41,426 nt of DNA, from the NCBI GenBank assembly GCA_944386165.1, contig CALXAA010000015.1, positions 1 through 41,426 on the forward strand, in the 5' to 3' direction. The notes under the pieces are model-generated. The model made no database searches, was not told the DNA's origin, and saw only the letters and a list, made by a program, of their open reading frames with translations. The DNA comes from an uncultured Clostridia bacterium. GTDB taxonomy: Bacteria > Bacillota > Clostridia > TANB77 > CAG-508. The position numbers and the translations under genes are program-made. Shown in pieces: positions 33,304-41,342 of the stretch; within the stretch, counting starts at the first letter, position 1, and each line of letters begins with the position of its first letter.

Positions 33304-33969
33304 ATGAATATTATTATGTTAGGAGCACAAGGCACAGGGAAAGGAACTGTTGCATCAGCAATTTGTGAACAAACTGGAATGTTACAAATATCTACAGGAG
33401 ACATATTTAGAAAAAATATTAGTGAAAAAACACCATTAGGAATAGAAGCAGACAAATATATTTCAAAAGGAAATTTAGTTCCAGATGAAATAACAGTACC
33501 AATGGTAGAAGACAGACTTACATGGGATGATGCAAAAAATGGTGTAATATTAGATGGTTTCCCAAGAACAATAGAACAAGCTAAAAAATTAGATGAAATA
33601 CTAAATGCCAAGGGAGAAAAAATTGATTTAGTAATAAATTTAGTAACTCCTAAAGATGAAATAATAGATAGAATGTTAACAAGAAGAGTATGCACAAATC
33701 CAGATTGTAAAGCAACATACAATGTAAAACTACATCCACCAATAAAAGAAGGAATTTGTGACAAATGTGGGTCACCATTAAAACAAAGAGATGATGACTC
33801 AAACCCAGAAGCAATAAAAAGAAGATTAGAAATATATGAAGAAAAAACAAGTCCATTAGTAGAATACTATAAAAACAAAGGAGTATTAAGAACAGAAACA
33901 GTAAGTATATCAATAAACAGAATGGGAAAAGATGTTGCAAACGATATAGTTAAAGACATAAAAAAATAA
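33304..33969 (+). CDS. adk: Adenylate kinase (zinc-lid type)
   Basis: A 221-residue enzyme that interconverts ATP, ADP and AMP. P-loop MLGAQGTGKGT (residues 5-15; the usual Pro-Gly is Gln-Gly here), AMP-site STGDIFR, GFPRTIEQA and the lid with Cys ligands CTNPDC (Cys130 and Cys135, four residues between, wider than the usual two) and CDKC (about 154-157). The long form with a Zn lid is typical of Firmicutes. AGAAAGGAAA lies upstream. Own promoter. map follows after 32 bases. Confidence 0.96.
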   Translation: MNIIMLGAQGTGKGTVASAICEQTGMLQISTGDIFRKNISEKTPLGIEADKYISKGNLVPDEITVPMVEDRLTWDDAKNGVILDGFPRTIEQAKKLDEILNAKGEKIDLVINLVTPKDEIIDRMLTRRVCTNPDCKATYNVKLHPPIKEGICDKCGSPLKQRDDDSNPEAIKRRLEIYEEKTSPLVEYYKNKGVLRTETVSISINRMGKDVANDIVKDIKK

Positions 33970-34001
33970 ACTATATCAAAAGAAAAGGAGTATGGAGAAC
34001 A

Positions 34002-34772
34002 ATGGTAACAATAAAATCAAAAAGAGAAATAGAACTAATGAGAGAAGCAGGAAGAGTTACAGCTTTAACACACAAAGCAATAGAAGAAGCAATAAAACCA
34101 GGAATGTCAACAGCAGATTTAGATAGAATTGCAGAAGAAACAATGAAAAAAAATGGAGCAATATCAGCTGAAAAAGGATATAATCCAGGAATAAAAGGAG
34201 TTCCACCATACCCTGCTGCAACATGTATATCTGTAAATGATGAAGTTATACATGGAGTTCCATCAAAAAGAAAAATAATAAAAGATGGAGACATAGTAAG
34301 TATTGATTTAGTAGCACTAAAAAACGGATACAATGGAGATGCTGCAAGAACAATAATGGTAGGAAATGTATCAAAAGAAGCAAGAAGACTTGTAGAAGTT
34401 ACAAAACAAGCATTTTTTGAAGGAATAAAATATGCCAGAAAAGGAAATAGAATTGGTGATATTTCACATGCAATAGGAGAATATGTAAAATCGCAAGGAT
34501 TTTCAGTAGTAAGAGAATTTGAAGGGCATGGAATAGGAAAAAACATGCATGAAGAACCAGAAATACCAAACTACGGAAAAGCAGGTAGAGGAATAAGACT
34601 AGAACCTGGTATGACACTTGCAATAGAACCTATGGTAATAGCAGGAAATCCTAATATATTAGAGCTTGACGATGGCTGGACAATAGTAACAGAAGATGGA
34701 AGTTTAGCAGCTCATTATGAAAATACAATTTTAATTACAGAAAATGAGCCAGAAATATTGACAATTATATAA
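34002..34772 (+). CDS. map: Methionine aminopeptidase, type I
   Basis: A 256-residue enzyme that removes the N-terminal Met from new proteins. Metal ligands sit in the usual blocks: GDIVSIDLVALKNGYNGDAA (two Asp), FEGHGIGKNMHEEP (His), AIEPMV (Glu) and YENTILIT (Glu). The substrate His is in VNDEVIHGVPSKR. AAAGGAG precedes the ATG. Follows adk as in most bacterial spc-operon ends. Confidence 0.97.
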   Translation: MVTIKSKREIELMREAGRVTALTHKAIEEAIKPGMSTADLDRIAEETMKKNGAISAEKGYNPGIKGVPPYPAATCISVNDEVIHGVPSKRKIIKDGDIVSIDLVALKNGYNGDAARTIMVGNVSKEARRLVEVTKQAFFEGIKYARKGNRIGDISHAIGEYVKSQGFSVVREFEGHGIGKNMHEEPEIPNYGKAGRGIRLEPGMTLAIEPMVIAGNPNILELDDGWTIVTEDGSLAAHYENTILITENEPEILTII

Positions 34773-34835
34773 AAATGTTATATAATAAATGAGTTAAAAC
34801 TGGATTTTTAACAAAATCTGGTAAAAGAGATAACA

Positions 34836-34878
34836 AAAATCTATACACATAAGATATATGTTTATAGATTTTATGTGT
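34836..34878 (+). promoter_or_regulatory. Leader of infA with two competing stems
   Basis: AAAATCTATA (34836-34845) can pair with TATAGATTTT (34863-34872), or ACACATAA (34845-34852) with TTATGTGT (34871-34878). The stems share bases and cannot both form fully. They lie just before the infA ribosome site (AAAGGAGG). Confidence 0.5.
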
Positions 34879-34900
34879 TCTTAAAAAAGGAGGAAATAAC

Positions 34901-35119
34901 TTGGCAAAGGAAGATGTTATAGAAGTAGAAGGAATAGTTGTTGAAACATTACCTAATACAACTTTTAAAGTAGAACTTGAAAATGGACATCAAATATTAG
35001 CTCATATTTCAGGAAAATTAAGAATGAACTACATAAAAATTTTACCAGGAGACAAAGTAAAAGTTGAATTATCACCATATGACTTAACAAGAGGAAGAAT
35101 TACTTGGAGAGCAAAATAA
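34901..35119 (+). CDS. infA: Translation initiation factor IF-1
   Basis: A 72-residue S1/OB-fold factor that binds the A site of the 30S subunit. The sequence is canonical: [23 protein letters not shown], then [23 protein letters not shown] and [14 protein letters not shown]. It starts with TTG (34901) behind AAAGGAGG. It lies before rpmJ, rpsM, rpsK, rpsD, rpoA and rplQ, the usual order. A structured leader separates it from map. Confidence 0.98.
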   Translation: MAKEDVIEVEGIVVETLPNTTFKVELENGHQILAHISGKLRMNYIKILPGDKVKVELSPYDLTRGRITWRAK

Positions 35120-35193
35120 ATTTTATTAAAATTGAAACGCAAATTAACCCAATATATAAAAGATTTTAGTTTGAGAACAAAACTTATTCACCA

Positions 35194-35247
35194 GGCGAAG
35201 GAAATTCCTTAGCCCAAGTGGAATGCGGCAAGCTAAGGAATGTTCGC
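35194..35247 (+). ncRNA. Structured leader between infA and rpmJ
   Basis: A GC-richer island in AT-rich surroundings. ATTCCTTAGC (35204-35213) pairs perfectly with GCTAAGGAAT (35232-35241), and outside it GCGAA (35195-35199) pairs with TTCGC (35243-35247). The 18-nt apical loop (35214-35231) is purine-rich, with GGAATGCGGCA. It ends 13 bases before the AAGGAGGTG ribosome site of rpmJ. No T-run follows, so control would be translational. It matches no ribosomal leader that I can name. Confidence 0.6.
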
Positions 35248-35271
35248 AGACATTTAAGGAGGTGCAAAGAA

Positions 35272-35385
35272 ATGAAAGTTAGACCATCAGTAAAGAAAAT
35301 GTGCGATAAATGCAAAGTTATAAAAAGAAAAGGTGTAATTAGAGTTATTTGTGAAAACCCTAAACACAAACAAAGACAAGGTTAA
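35272..35385 (+). CDS. rpmJ: 50S ribosomal protein L36 (zinc form)
   Basis: A 37-residue ribosomal protein too short for most gene finders. [20 protein letters not shown] is canonical, and the Zn ligands CxxC, C and H ([16 protein letters not shown]) are all present. AAGGAGGTG lies 6 bases before ATG 35272. It sits between infA and rpsM as expected. Confidence 0.98.
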   Translation: MKVRPSVKKMCDKCKVIKRKGVIRVICENPKHKQRQG

Positions 35386-35399
35386 TTCCTTAAGTTTAT

Positions 35400-35533
35400 A
35401 ACACAAATGAGGTAGCGGCTGTTTAACAATATTGTTAACTTATCTAATTTGTGTTTATATATATGTCCAAAATTAATTTTAAAGATCTATTTTTTAAAAA
35501 TAGATGCATTTCACCTTTAAAAAAGATTAGGAC
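35400..35533 (+). ncRNA. Structured leader between rpmJ and rpsM
   Basis: Two folded domains. The first: AACACAAAT (35400-35408) with ATTTGTGTT (35447-35455), enclosing a palindrome TTAACAATATTGTTAA (35423-35438). The second: GTCC (35465-35468) with GGAC (35530-35533), then TTTTAAAG (35477-35484) with CTTTAAAA (35515-35522), then ATCTATTT with AAATAGAT (35485-35505). It lies in front of the alpha operon. In other bacteria S4 controls this operon or rpsD through such leaders; the same is likely here but is inference. Confidence 0.6.
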
Positions 35534-35585
35534 AAAACAAATAAATTTTAATTAAGAAAAAAATAATTTGGAGGTGCAAAAAAAC

Positions 35586-35963
35586 ATGGCTCGTATAGCG
35601 GGAGTAGACTTACCTAAAGAAAAAAGAGTTGAGATAGGACTTACATATATATATGGTATAGGAGTAGCTAGCTCAAACAAAATATTAGCAAAAGCTGGAG
35701 TTAATCCAGACACAAGAGTAAAAGACTTAACTGATGATGAAGTTAATAGCATAAGAAAAGTTATTGACGAATCATATAAAGTTGAAGGTGATTTAAGAAG
35801 AGAAGTAGCTCTTAATATAAAAAGACTTACAGAAATTGGATGTTACAGAGGAATAAGACATAGAAGAGGACTTCCAGTAAGAGGACAAAGAACAAAAACT
35901 AATGCTCGTACAAGAAAAGGTCCAAGAAAATTAGTAAGTAGATCAAAGAAAGAAACAAAATAA
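35586..35963 (+). CDS. rpsM: 30S ribosomal protein S13
   Basis: A 125-residue ribosomal protein at the 30S head. [39 protein letters not shown] and a basic tail ([14 protein letters not shown]) are canonical. ATG 35586 follows TTGGAGGTG; an in-frame TTG six codons earlier is part of the ribosome site and is rejected. First gene of the alpha operon proper. Confidence 0.98.
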   Translation: MARIAGVDLPKEKRVEIGLTYIYGIGVASSNKILAKAGVNPDTRVKDLTDDEVNSIRKVIDESYKVEGDLRREVALNIKRLTEIGCYRGIRHRRGLPVRGQRTKTNARTRKGPRKLVSRSKKETK

Positions 35964-36020
35964 GACATTAATAAATTTTTGATTTTTAATACTCAAATTT
36001 AAGGAGGGAAATAAGAAAAA

Positions 36021-36419
36021 ATGGCTAATAAAAATGTTGCAAAAAAAACAGTAGCTAGAAGAAATAGAAAAAACATTGATAAAGGAGCAGCTCACATTCA
36101 TTCTAGTTTCAATAATACAATAGTAACAATAACAGATGTAAATGGAAATACTATATCATGGGGAAGTGCTGGAGGACAAGGCTTCAAAGGTTCAAGAAAA
36201 AGTACACCATTTGCTGCTGGAGAAGTTGCTGAAAAAGCAGCAAAAGCAGCTATGGAACATGGTTTAAAAACTGTTGAAGTATATGTTAAAGGACCTGGAG
36301 CAGGTAGAGAATCAGCAATAAGATCTTTACAAGCAGCAGGATTAGAAATAAGTAGCATTAAAGATGTTACACCAATCCCACACAACGGATGTAGACCACC
36401 AAAAAGAAGAAGAGTATAA
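36021..36419 (+). CDS. rpsK: 30S ribosomal protein S11
   Basis: A 132-residue ribosomal protein of the 30S platform. [48 protein letters not shown] and the C-terminal [12 protein letters not shown] are canonical. AAGGAGGG lies upstream of the ATG. 57 bases after rpsM. Confidence 0.98.
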   Translation: MANKNVAKKTVARRNRKNIDKGAAHIHSSFNNTIVTITDVNGNTISWGSAGGQGFKGSRKSTPFAAGEVAEKAAKAAMEHGLKTVEVYVKGPGAGRESAIRSLQAAGLEISSIKDVTPIPHNGCRPPKRRRV

Positions 36420-36504
36420 TAAAAATATTATACAAAATTTTGATATATATAAGAAAATAAAATAAAAAAAATTAAAAAAATTATGAAAGAGGTGTAAAAA
36501 AAAG

Positions 36505-37131
36505 ATGGCACGTTATACAGACGAACAATGTCGTATTTGCCGTAGAGAAGGACAAAAATTGTTCTTAAAAGGTTCAAGATGTTATTCTGACAAATGCAGT
36601 ATTTCTAGAAGAAATTATGCTCCAGGACAACATGGACAAAAAAGAGCAAAACTTTCTGAATACGGAACTCAATTAAGAGAAAAACAAAAAACAAAATCAT
36701 ACTATGGAGTTGGAGAAAAGCAATTTAGAGGATATTTTGAAATGGCATCTAATAAAAAAGGAATAACAGGTGAAAACTTACTACAAATATTAGAGAGCAG
36801 ATTAGATAATGTTGTATATAGATTAGGATTTGGAGCTTCTAGAGCTCAAGCAAGACAACTTGTAAACCATGGACAATTTGCTGTTAATGGACAAAAAGTT
36901 GATATTCCATCTTATTTAGTTAAAGCAGGAGATGTTATAACAGTAAGAGAAAACAAAAAAGATAATGGAGCAATAAAAGCCAATATCGAAGTAAATTCAG
37001 CTAGACCAGTTCCAGCTTGGTTAGAATTAAATAACGAAAATTTAAGTGGTAAAGTAATAAGATTAGCATCAAGAGAAGATGTTGATATTCCAGTCGAAGA
37101 GCATTTAATAGTAGAGCTTTACTCTAAATAG
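36505..37131 (+). CDS. rpsD: 30S ribosomal protein S4 (zinc form)
   Basis: A 208-residue primary 16S rRNA-binding protein and, in many bacteria, repressor of its own operon. The N-terminal Zn knuckle CRICRREG...CYSDKC is complete, and the S4 domain is marked by [20 protein letters not shown] and [20 protein letters not shown] lies before the ATG. Arg codons include several CGT but no CGG. Located within the alpha operon between rpsK and rpoA, unlike the separate Bacillus rpsD. Confidence 0.98.
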   Translation: MARYTDEQCRICRREGQKLFLKGSRCYSDKCSISRRNYAPGQHGQKRAKLSEYGTQLREKQKTKSYYGVGEKQFRGYFEMASNKKGITGENLLQILESRLDNVVYRLGFGASRAQARQLVNHGQFAVNGQKVDIPSYLVKAGDVITVRENKKDNGAIKANIEVNSARPVPAWLELNNENLSGKVIRLASREDVDIPVEEHLIVELYSK

Positions 37132-37155
37132 TTTTTAAAATATTAGGAGGTAGAA

Positions 37156-38103
37156 ATGATAGAATTTGAAAAGCCAAATATTGAATGTCTAGAGGTTGAT
37201 GATAACAATAATTATGCAAAATTTGTATGTGAACCATTAGAAAGAGGATATGGTGTTACAATAGGAAATTCACTAAGACGTATTTTACTTTCATCTTTAA
37301 CAGGATGTGCAATAACAAGTGTTAAAATAGATGGAGTATTACATGAATTTTCTAGCATACCAAATGTTGTAGAAGACGTACCAGAAATTATAGTAAACTT
37401 AAAAAATGTTAGACTAAAATTTTCTGAAAACGAAGAAAAAGTTATGAGAATTAACTTTAAAGGAGAGGGTGAAGTTACTGCAGCAGATATCGTCACAGAT
37501 GGAACTGTAGAAGTATTGAATCCAGACTTACATATAGCAACTGTAGCTGAAGGTGGACAGTTGATTATGGAATTGACAGCAGATATGGGAAGAGGATATA
37601 CACCTTCTGAAAAAAACAAAAAACCAAACCAAGACATATCTGTGCTTCCAATAGATTCAATTTATACACCAGTAAAAAAAGTAAATTATCAAGTAAAAAA
37701 CACTAGAGTAGGTCAAATGGTTGATTATGATAAATTAATTATAGAAGTATGGACAGATGGAAGTTTAAAAGCTCATGAAGCATTAAGCTTAGCAGCAAAA
37801 GTTATGACAGAACATCTAGAATTATTTATAGATTTATCAGAAACAACGAAGAGTACACAAGTTATGGTAGAAAAAGAAGAATCTAAGAAAGAAAAAGTAT
37901 TAGAAACTTCAATAGAAGAACTAGAATTATCTGTTCGTTCATTCAACTGCTTAAAAAGAGCAGGAATATCTACAGTAGAAGACTTAACAAATAAATCAGA
38001 AGCAGACATGATGAAAGTTAGAAACTTAGGAAAGAAATCATTAGATGAAGTAATTGCAAAATTACACTCATTAGGACTAAGCTTCGCAGAAGAAGATGAA
38101 TAA
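37156..38103 (+). CDS. rpoA: RNA polymerase alpha subunit
   Basis: A 315-residue subunit that nucleates RNA polymerase assembly and contacts activators. N-terminal domain: [33 protein letters not shown]-terminal domain (about 240-315): [16 protein letters not shown] and [14 protein letters not shown], the DNA-binding helices. TTAGGAGGT lies upstream of the ATG. Length typical. Confidence 0.98.
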   Translation: MIEFEKPNIECLEVDDNNNYAKFVCEPLERGYGVTIGNSLRRILLSSLTGCAITSVKIDGVLHEFSSIPNVVEDVPEIIVNLKNVRLKFSENEEKVMRINFKGEGEVTAADIVTDGTVEVLNPDLHIATVAEGGQLIMELTADMGRGYTPSEKNKKPNQDISVLPIDSIYTPVKKVNYQVKNTRVGQMVDYDKLIIEVWTDGSLKAHEALSLAAKVMTEHLELFIDLSETTKSTQVMVEKEESKKEKVLETSIEELELSVRSFNCLKRAGISTVEDLTNKSEADMMKVRNLGKKSLDEVIAKLHSLGLSFAEEDE

Positions 38104-38127
38104 AATTTAAATAAAGAGGTGAAAAAA

Positions 38128-38637
38128 TTGGCTACAAATAGAAAATTAGGTAGAACAACTGATATAAGAAATGCTATGTTAAAAACATTAACAACAGATT
38201 TAATTTTAAAAGGTAAAGTTGAAACAACTGAAGCTAGAGCAAAAGAAGTAAAAGCTATAGCAGATAGTATAATTGCATTAGCAGTAAAAGAAAAAGATAA
38301 CTACGAAACAGTAGATGTAAAAGTAGTAAAAGCAAAATTAGATTCTAAAGGTAACAAAGTTACAGAACTAACAAAAAGCAAAAATGGTAATCAATATTTA
38401 AAAGTTGTTAAAGAAGAAAAAACAGAAAAAAGACAAAAAGATATGCCATCAAGATTAAATGCAAGAAGAAAAATAATGACAAAATTAAATAAAGTTGAGG
38501 GTGTAGATGTAATGGCAAAATTATTCAATGAAATCGCTCCAAAATACGAAGGAAGAGTTGGAGGATATACAAGAATAATAAAAGCTGGACCTCGTAGAGG
38601 AGACGCAGCAGAAGTTGCTATATTACAATTAGTTTAA
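38128..38637 (+). CDS. rplQ: 50S ribosomal protein L17 (long form)
   Basis: A 169-residue ribosomal protein. [20 protein letters not shown] and the C-terminal [20 protein letters not shown] are canonical, but an insertion of about 50 residues (roughly 60-110, Lys/Val/Glu-rich) makes it longer than the ~115-residue E. coli and B. subtilis forms. Long L17 forms occur in clostridia. TTG 38128 is chosen: AGAGGTG is 7 bases upstream and the product then begins like other L17; GTG 38119 is part of that ribosome site. Last gene of the alpha operon; ecfA genes do not follow. Confidence 0.95.
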   Translation: MATNRKLGRTTDIRNAMLKTLTTDLILKGKVETTEARAKEVKAIADSIIALAVKEKDNYETVDVKVVKAKLDSKGNKVTELTKSKNGNQYLKVVKEEKTEKRQKDMPSRLNARRKIMTKLNKVEGVDVMAKLFNEIAPKYEGRVGGYTRIIKAGPRRGDAAEVAILQLV

Positions 38638-38654
38638 TAAAAAAATTTAATAAT

Positions 38655-38755
38655 AATTATCAAGAGTGGAGTAGAGAACGGCTCGTTAATCCCACAGCAA
38701 CCTACAAAATGCAAGGTGCTAAAACCGGCAAAGCATTAGCTTTGAGTGATGATTT
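38655..38755 (+). promoter_or_regulatory. SAM-I (S-box) riboswitch
   Basis: Conserved S-box blocks in order: TTATCAAGAGTGGAG (38657 on), GAACGGCTCGTTAATCCC, CAGCAACCT, AAGGTGCTAAAACC, GGCAAAGC and GAGTGATGATT closing P1. The motif binds S-adenosylmethionine and turns off the downstream gene by favouring the terminator. Here it controls metK, the SAM synthetase, which is direct product feedback. Confidence 0.95.
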
Positions 38756-38765
38756 AAAGTAAAAA

Positions 38766-38797
38766 AGACTCATAGCAAACGCTAAGAGTTCTTTTTT
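38766..38797 (+). terminator. SAM riboswitch terminator
   Basis: GACTCATAGC (38767-38776) pairs with GCTAAGAGTT (38781-38790; one mismatch, one G-T) around AAAC, followed by CTTTTTTT. Confidence 0.88.
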
Positions 38798-38886
38798 TAT
38801 GTAGGAAAATCTATATTAATGAGATTTTGATGTACAGAATAAATATGCAAAAATTAGATTTTTAGAAAGGAAATATTAATAAAAAA

Positions 38887-40002
38887 ATGAAGAAAAAATG
38901 GTACTTTACATCTGAAAGTGTAACAGAAGGACATCCAGATAAACTTTGTGATTACATTTCAGACACAATATTAGATGAAGCATTAAAACAAGACAAATAT
39001 TCAAGAGTAGCAGTAGAAACATTTGCATCTGCAAACAAAATTACAATTGCAGGACAAATAACCTCAAATGCAAAATTAGACATAGAAAAAATAGTAAGAG
39101 AAAGAATAAAAGAAATAGGATATGATAGAGCAGATTTAGACATAGATTATAGAACATGTATAATAGATATAAATATAACAAAACAAAGTTCAGATATAGC
39201 ACAAGGAGTAGATATTGGAGGAGCTGGAGACCAAGGAATAATGTTTGGCTATGCAACAGATGAAACAGAAGAATATATGCCATTTGCAATTTCAATGGCA
39301 CACAAACTATCTAAAAAACTTACAGAAGTTCGTAAAAAAGGAATTATTCCATATTTACGTCCAGATGGAAAAACACAAGTAACAGTAGAATATGAAGAAA
39401 ATCAAGTAAAAAGAATAGACACAATTCTTATATCAAATCAACATGAAGAAACTACAGATATGGAAACTTTAAAAAAGGACATAATGGAAAAAGTTATAAA
39501 AGAAGTTATTCCAGAAAAATATTTAGATGAAAATACAAAATACTATATAAACCCAACAGGAAGATTTGTAATTGGAGGACCTTTAGGAGATACAGGACTT
39601 ACAGGAAGAAAAATAATTGTAGACACATATGGAGGATATGCACGTCATGGAGGAGGAGCATTTTCAGGAAAAGATGCCACAAAAGTAGACCGTAGTGGAG
39701 CATATATGATGAGACATATTGCAAAAAATATAGTTGCAAATGGTTTTGCCAAAAAATGTGAATTACAAGTAGCATATGCAATAGGAATGGAAGAGCCAAT
39801 GTCTATATTTGTAGATACATTTGGAACAAACACAATTCCAGAAGAACAAATTGAAGACATTATAAAAAGAAACTTTGATTTAACACCAAAAGGAATTATT
39901 GAATATCTAGGATTACGCAAGCCAATTTTTACAAAAACAACAAATTATGGCCATTTTGGCAAAACAGATTTACCTTGGGAAAAAATAATCAAATTATCAT
40001 AG
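38887..40002 (+). CDS. metK: S-adenosylmethionine synthetase
   Basis: A 371-residue enzyme that makes SAM from Met and ATP. Motifs: [16 protein letters not shown] at the N-terminus, [12 protein letters not shown] (the ATP-binding hexapeptide GAGDQG) and [20 protein letters not shown] followed by GGGAFSGKD, the P-loop-like block. Somewhat shorter than the usual 380-400. AGAAAGGAAA lies about 13 bases before the ATG, a longer gap than usual. Controlled by the SAM-I riboswitch. Confidence 0.97.
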   Translation: MKKKWYFTSESVTEGHPDKLCDYISDTILDEALKQDKYSRVAVETFASANKITIAGQITSNAKLDIEKIVRERIKEIGYDRADLDIDYRTCIIDINITKQSSDIAQGVDIGGAGDQGIMFGYATDETEEYMPFAISMAHKLSKKLTEVRKKGIIPYLRPDGKTQVTVEYEENQVKRIDTILISNQHEETTDMETLKKDIMEKVIKEVIPEKYLDENTKYYINPTGRFVIGGPLGDTGLTGRKIIVDTYGGYARHGGGAFSGKDATKVDRSGAYMMRHIAKNIVANGFAKKCELQVAYAIGMEEPMSIFVDTFGTNTIPEEQIEDIIKRNFDLTPKGIIEYLGLRKPIFTKTTNYGHFGKTDLPWEKIIKLS

Positions 40003-40052
40003 AAAATATGTAATAAGTATAAGATAAAAAATTAGTCATTTAAGAAAATTTA

Positions 40053-40061
40053 TGATATAAT
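40053..40061 (+). promoter_or_regulatory. Extended -10 promoter of the two-gene unit
   Basis: TGATATAAT: an extended TG plus a perfect TATAAT (40056-40061). A -35 box is poor, as is usual for extended -10 promoters. Confidence 0.6.
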
Positions 40062-40100
40062 AAATATAATTTATTTTAAAAATAAAGGAGAGTGACTGTA

Positions 40101-40376
40101 ATGGTATATGAATTTGCAAAGTATCCTGATGGAACATTGGTAGTTTTCTCAGATATTAGAAAAAAAGAAAATGGAGAGGAATATATAAGAGTTTCTTTTG
40201 AAAGACCAACAGAAAATGGTTTCGATACTGTAGTTTTTGAGCTTCCAAGTTATGAAATAGTTGAACAAGATGGAAATTATACTGATGAAGAAATAAACGA
40301 ATTTAGAAAAACTGTAGAAAATGGAGCACATTTGTTCTTTAAATATGCTAGAGAAGGAGGACTTAAATTTGCCTAG
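40101..40376 (+). CDS. Small protein of unknown function paired with DUF4160
   Basis: A 91-residue acidic soluble protein (MVYEFAKYPDGTLVVFSDI, then VRFELPSYEI-like VVFELPSYEIVEQDG). ATG 40101 has AAAGGAGAG at a good distance; GTG 40092 would sit inside it. Its end overlaps the start of the DUF4160 gene by 8 bases, so the two are translationally coupled. Such a small two-gene unit resembles toxin-antitoxin pairs, but there is no direct evidence for that activity. Confidence 0.7.
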   Translation: MVYEFAKYPDGTLVVFSDIRKKENGEEYIRVSFERPTENGFDTVVFELPSYEIVEQDGNYTDEEINEFRKTVENGAHLFFKYAREGGLKFA

Positions 40377-40648
40377 TATTTTAGAAATAATGCGGATATA
40401 AAATTTATTTTTGGTCAAATGAAAATAATGAACCTATTCATATTCATATTTCGAAAGGAAAGCCAACTCCAAATTCAACTAAGGTTTGGCTTACCAAATC
40501 AGGTGGTTGTATTTTAGCTAATAATAATGGACGCATTCCAGAAAGAGAATTAAATAGAATACTTGAAATAGTACCATTGTATTATTTAAAAATAGTTTCA
40601 AAATGGAAAGAATGTTACGGAGATGATGGAATGAAATTTTATTGTTAA
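40369..40648 (+). CDS. DUF4160 protein; needs a +1 shift at a CGG codon
   Basis: From TTG 40369 (GGAGG at 40356-40360) the frame reads MPSILEIM for 8 codons; codon 9 is CGG (40393-40395), and TAA follows at 40399. Skipping the C gives GGA TAT AAA, and the frame then runs open to TAA 40646-40648. The joined product (about 92 aa) is a full DUF4160 protein: MPSILEI, GYKIYFWSNENNEPIHIHI, a KVWL strand and a PLYYLKIVSKWKE C-terminus. DUF4160 proteins are small and often lie in toxin-antitoxin-like pairs. Without the shift only a 10-residue peptide is made. It shows the same lesion as mtaB and the TPR gene. Confidence 0.85.
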
Positions 40649-40685
40649 AAAGTTGACTAATAAATTAACTATAAAACTAAAGAGA

Positions 40686-40708
40686 GGGAGCCGACACTGT
40701 CGGCTCCC
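40686..40708. terminator. GC-rich bidirectional terminator
   Basis: GGGAGCCGACA (40686-40696) and TGTCGGCTCCC (40698-40708) form a near-perfect palindrome, followed by CATTTT on the + strand. It ends the DUF4160 unit and the convergent gene. Its GC content matches that gene and not the host background. Confidence 0.8.
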
Positions 40709-40721
40709 CATTTTCACGGTC

Positions 40722-41222
40722 TCAGAAAGGAAGTTCAATCTGAAGATCGATGCTATAAGGAGTTACTTGTACATCATACTCAAAGCAATCATCACTCATA
40801 TTCATTTCACATGCCCGAGGCAGAGAGCCATGAATAGGCATAAACTGCTTATCTTCTTCCAGGTAAATCGTGATGCTCAACTGGTGATTGCCAGAACTTT
40901 CGTTCTGACTGAAGTTGCTTTTCACCTTTGCTCCAAGCTTCAGCAAAGCTTTGGCATGGTCTAAAAGTTTGTAAGAGTACTTTTCCTGAACAGCCTCCTG
41001 CTGTTCAGACATCCGGTAAGCCAAGGGATCATCCCAAGTCAACTCAGTCTGGAAAATGTCATCCAGATAGAAACGAGGGAGATGAACCTGCTGGCTGCCA
41101 AATTCGTCAACGTAGACGGTGCTGGAGTCGGCTACGGCTTCTTCAGGAGAAGTAGCCAAAGCGGTTGTTCCAAACATCGCAACTGCCAACAAGACGAACA
41201 AAGTAGGAATGATCTTCTTCAT
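40722..41222 (-). CDS. Secreted protein of unknown function, GC-rich, probably horizontally acquired
   Basis: A 166-residue protein. Residues 1-24 form a signal peptide (MKKIIPTLFVLLAVAMFGTT, cleavage after ALA). The mature part is polar and acidic (VYVDEFGSQQVHLPRFYLDD, KLLDHAKALLKLGAKVKSNF, YDVQVTPYSIDLQIELPF) and unlike any family I know. Start at 41222 behind AAGGAGG; an upstream extension in the same frame crosses the ribosome site. The base composition is near 50% GC, against an AT-rich host; it uses CTG, CCG-type and CGG codons rare elsewhere (CGG in AYRM and LPRA). Own promoter and terminator travel with it. Confidence 0.75.
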   Translation of the reverse strand: MKKIIPTLFVLLAVAMFGTTALATSPEEAVADSSTVYVDEFGSQQVHLPRFYLDDIFQTELTWDDPLAYRMSEQQEAVQEKYSYKLLDHAKALLKLGAKVKSNFSQNESSGNHQLSITIYLEEDKQFMPIHGSLPRACEMNMSDDCFEYDVQVTPYSIDLQIELPF

Positions 41223-41313
41223 GGTAATGTCCTCCTTACCAATCTTGTGAATATTTACAAAGTGGAACTTTTCCACTCTGATTCGGTACGAACGCAGTTT
41301 TGCATTCAATTAT

Positions 41314-41342
41314 ATTATACCACAAAATCAACAAAAAGGCAA
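41314..41342 (-). promoter_or_regulatory. Promoter of the GC-rich secreted-protein gene
   Basis: On the minus strand TTGCCT (41337-41342) and TATAAT (41314-41319) are 17 bases apart, with TG one base before the -10 box. Downstream (41343-41426) I see nothing identifiable. Confidence 0.65.

Noticed and set aside
17400..40395. CGG reassigned to another amino acid
   Set aside because: A changed meaning of CGG would not restore the frame; in two of three genes a TAA follows two codons later in the zero frame.
17400..40395. Random sequencing indels as full explanation of the three frameshifts
   Set aside because: Not excluded without reads, but three independent insertions of the same base, each creating an in-frame CGG before a Gly codon and outside homopolymers, are unlikely by chance; kept as the main alternative.
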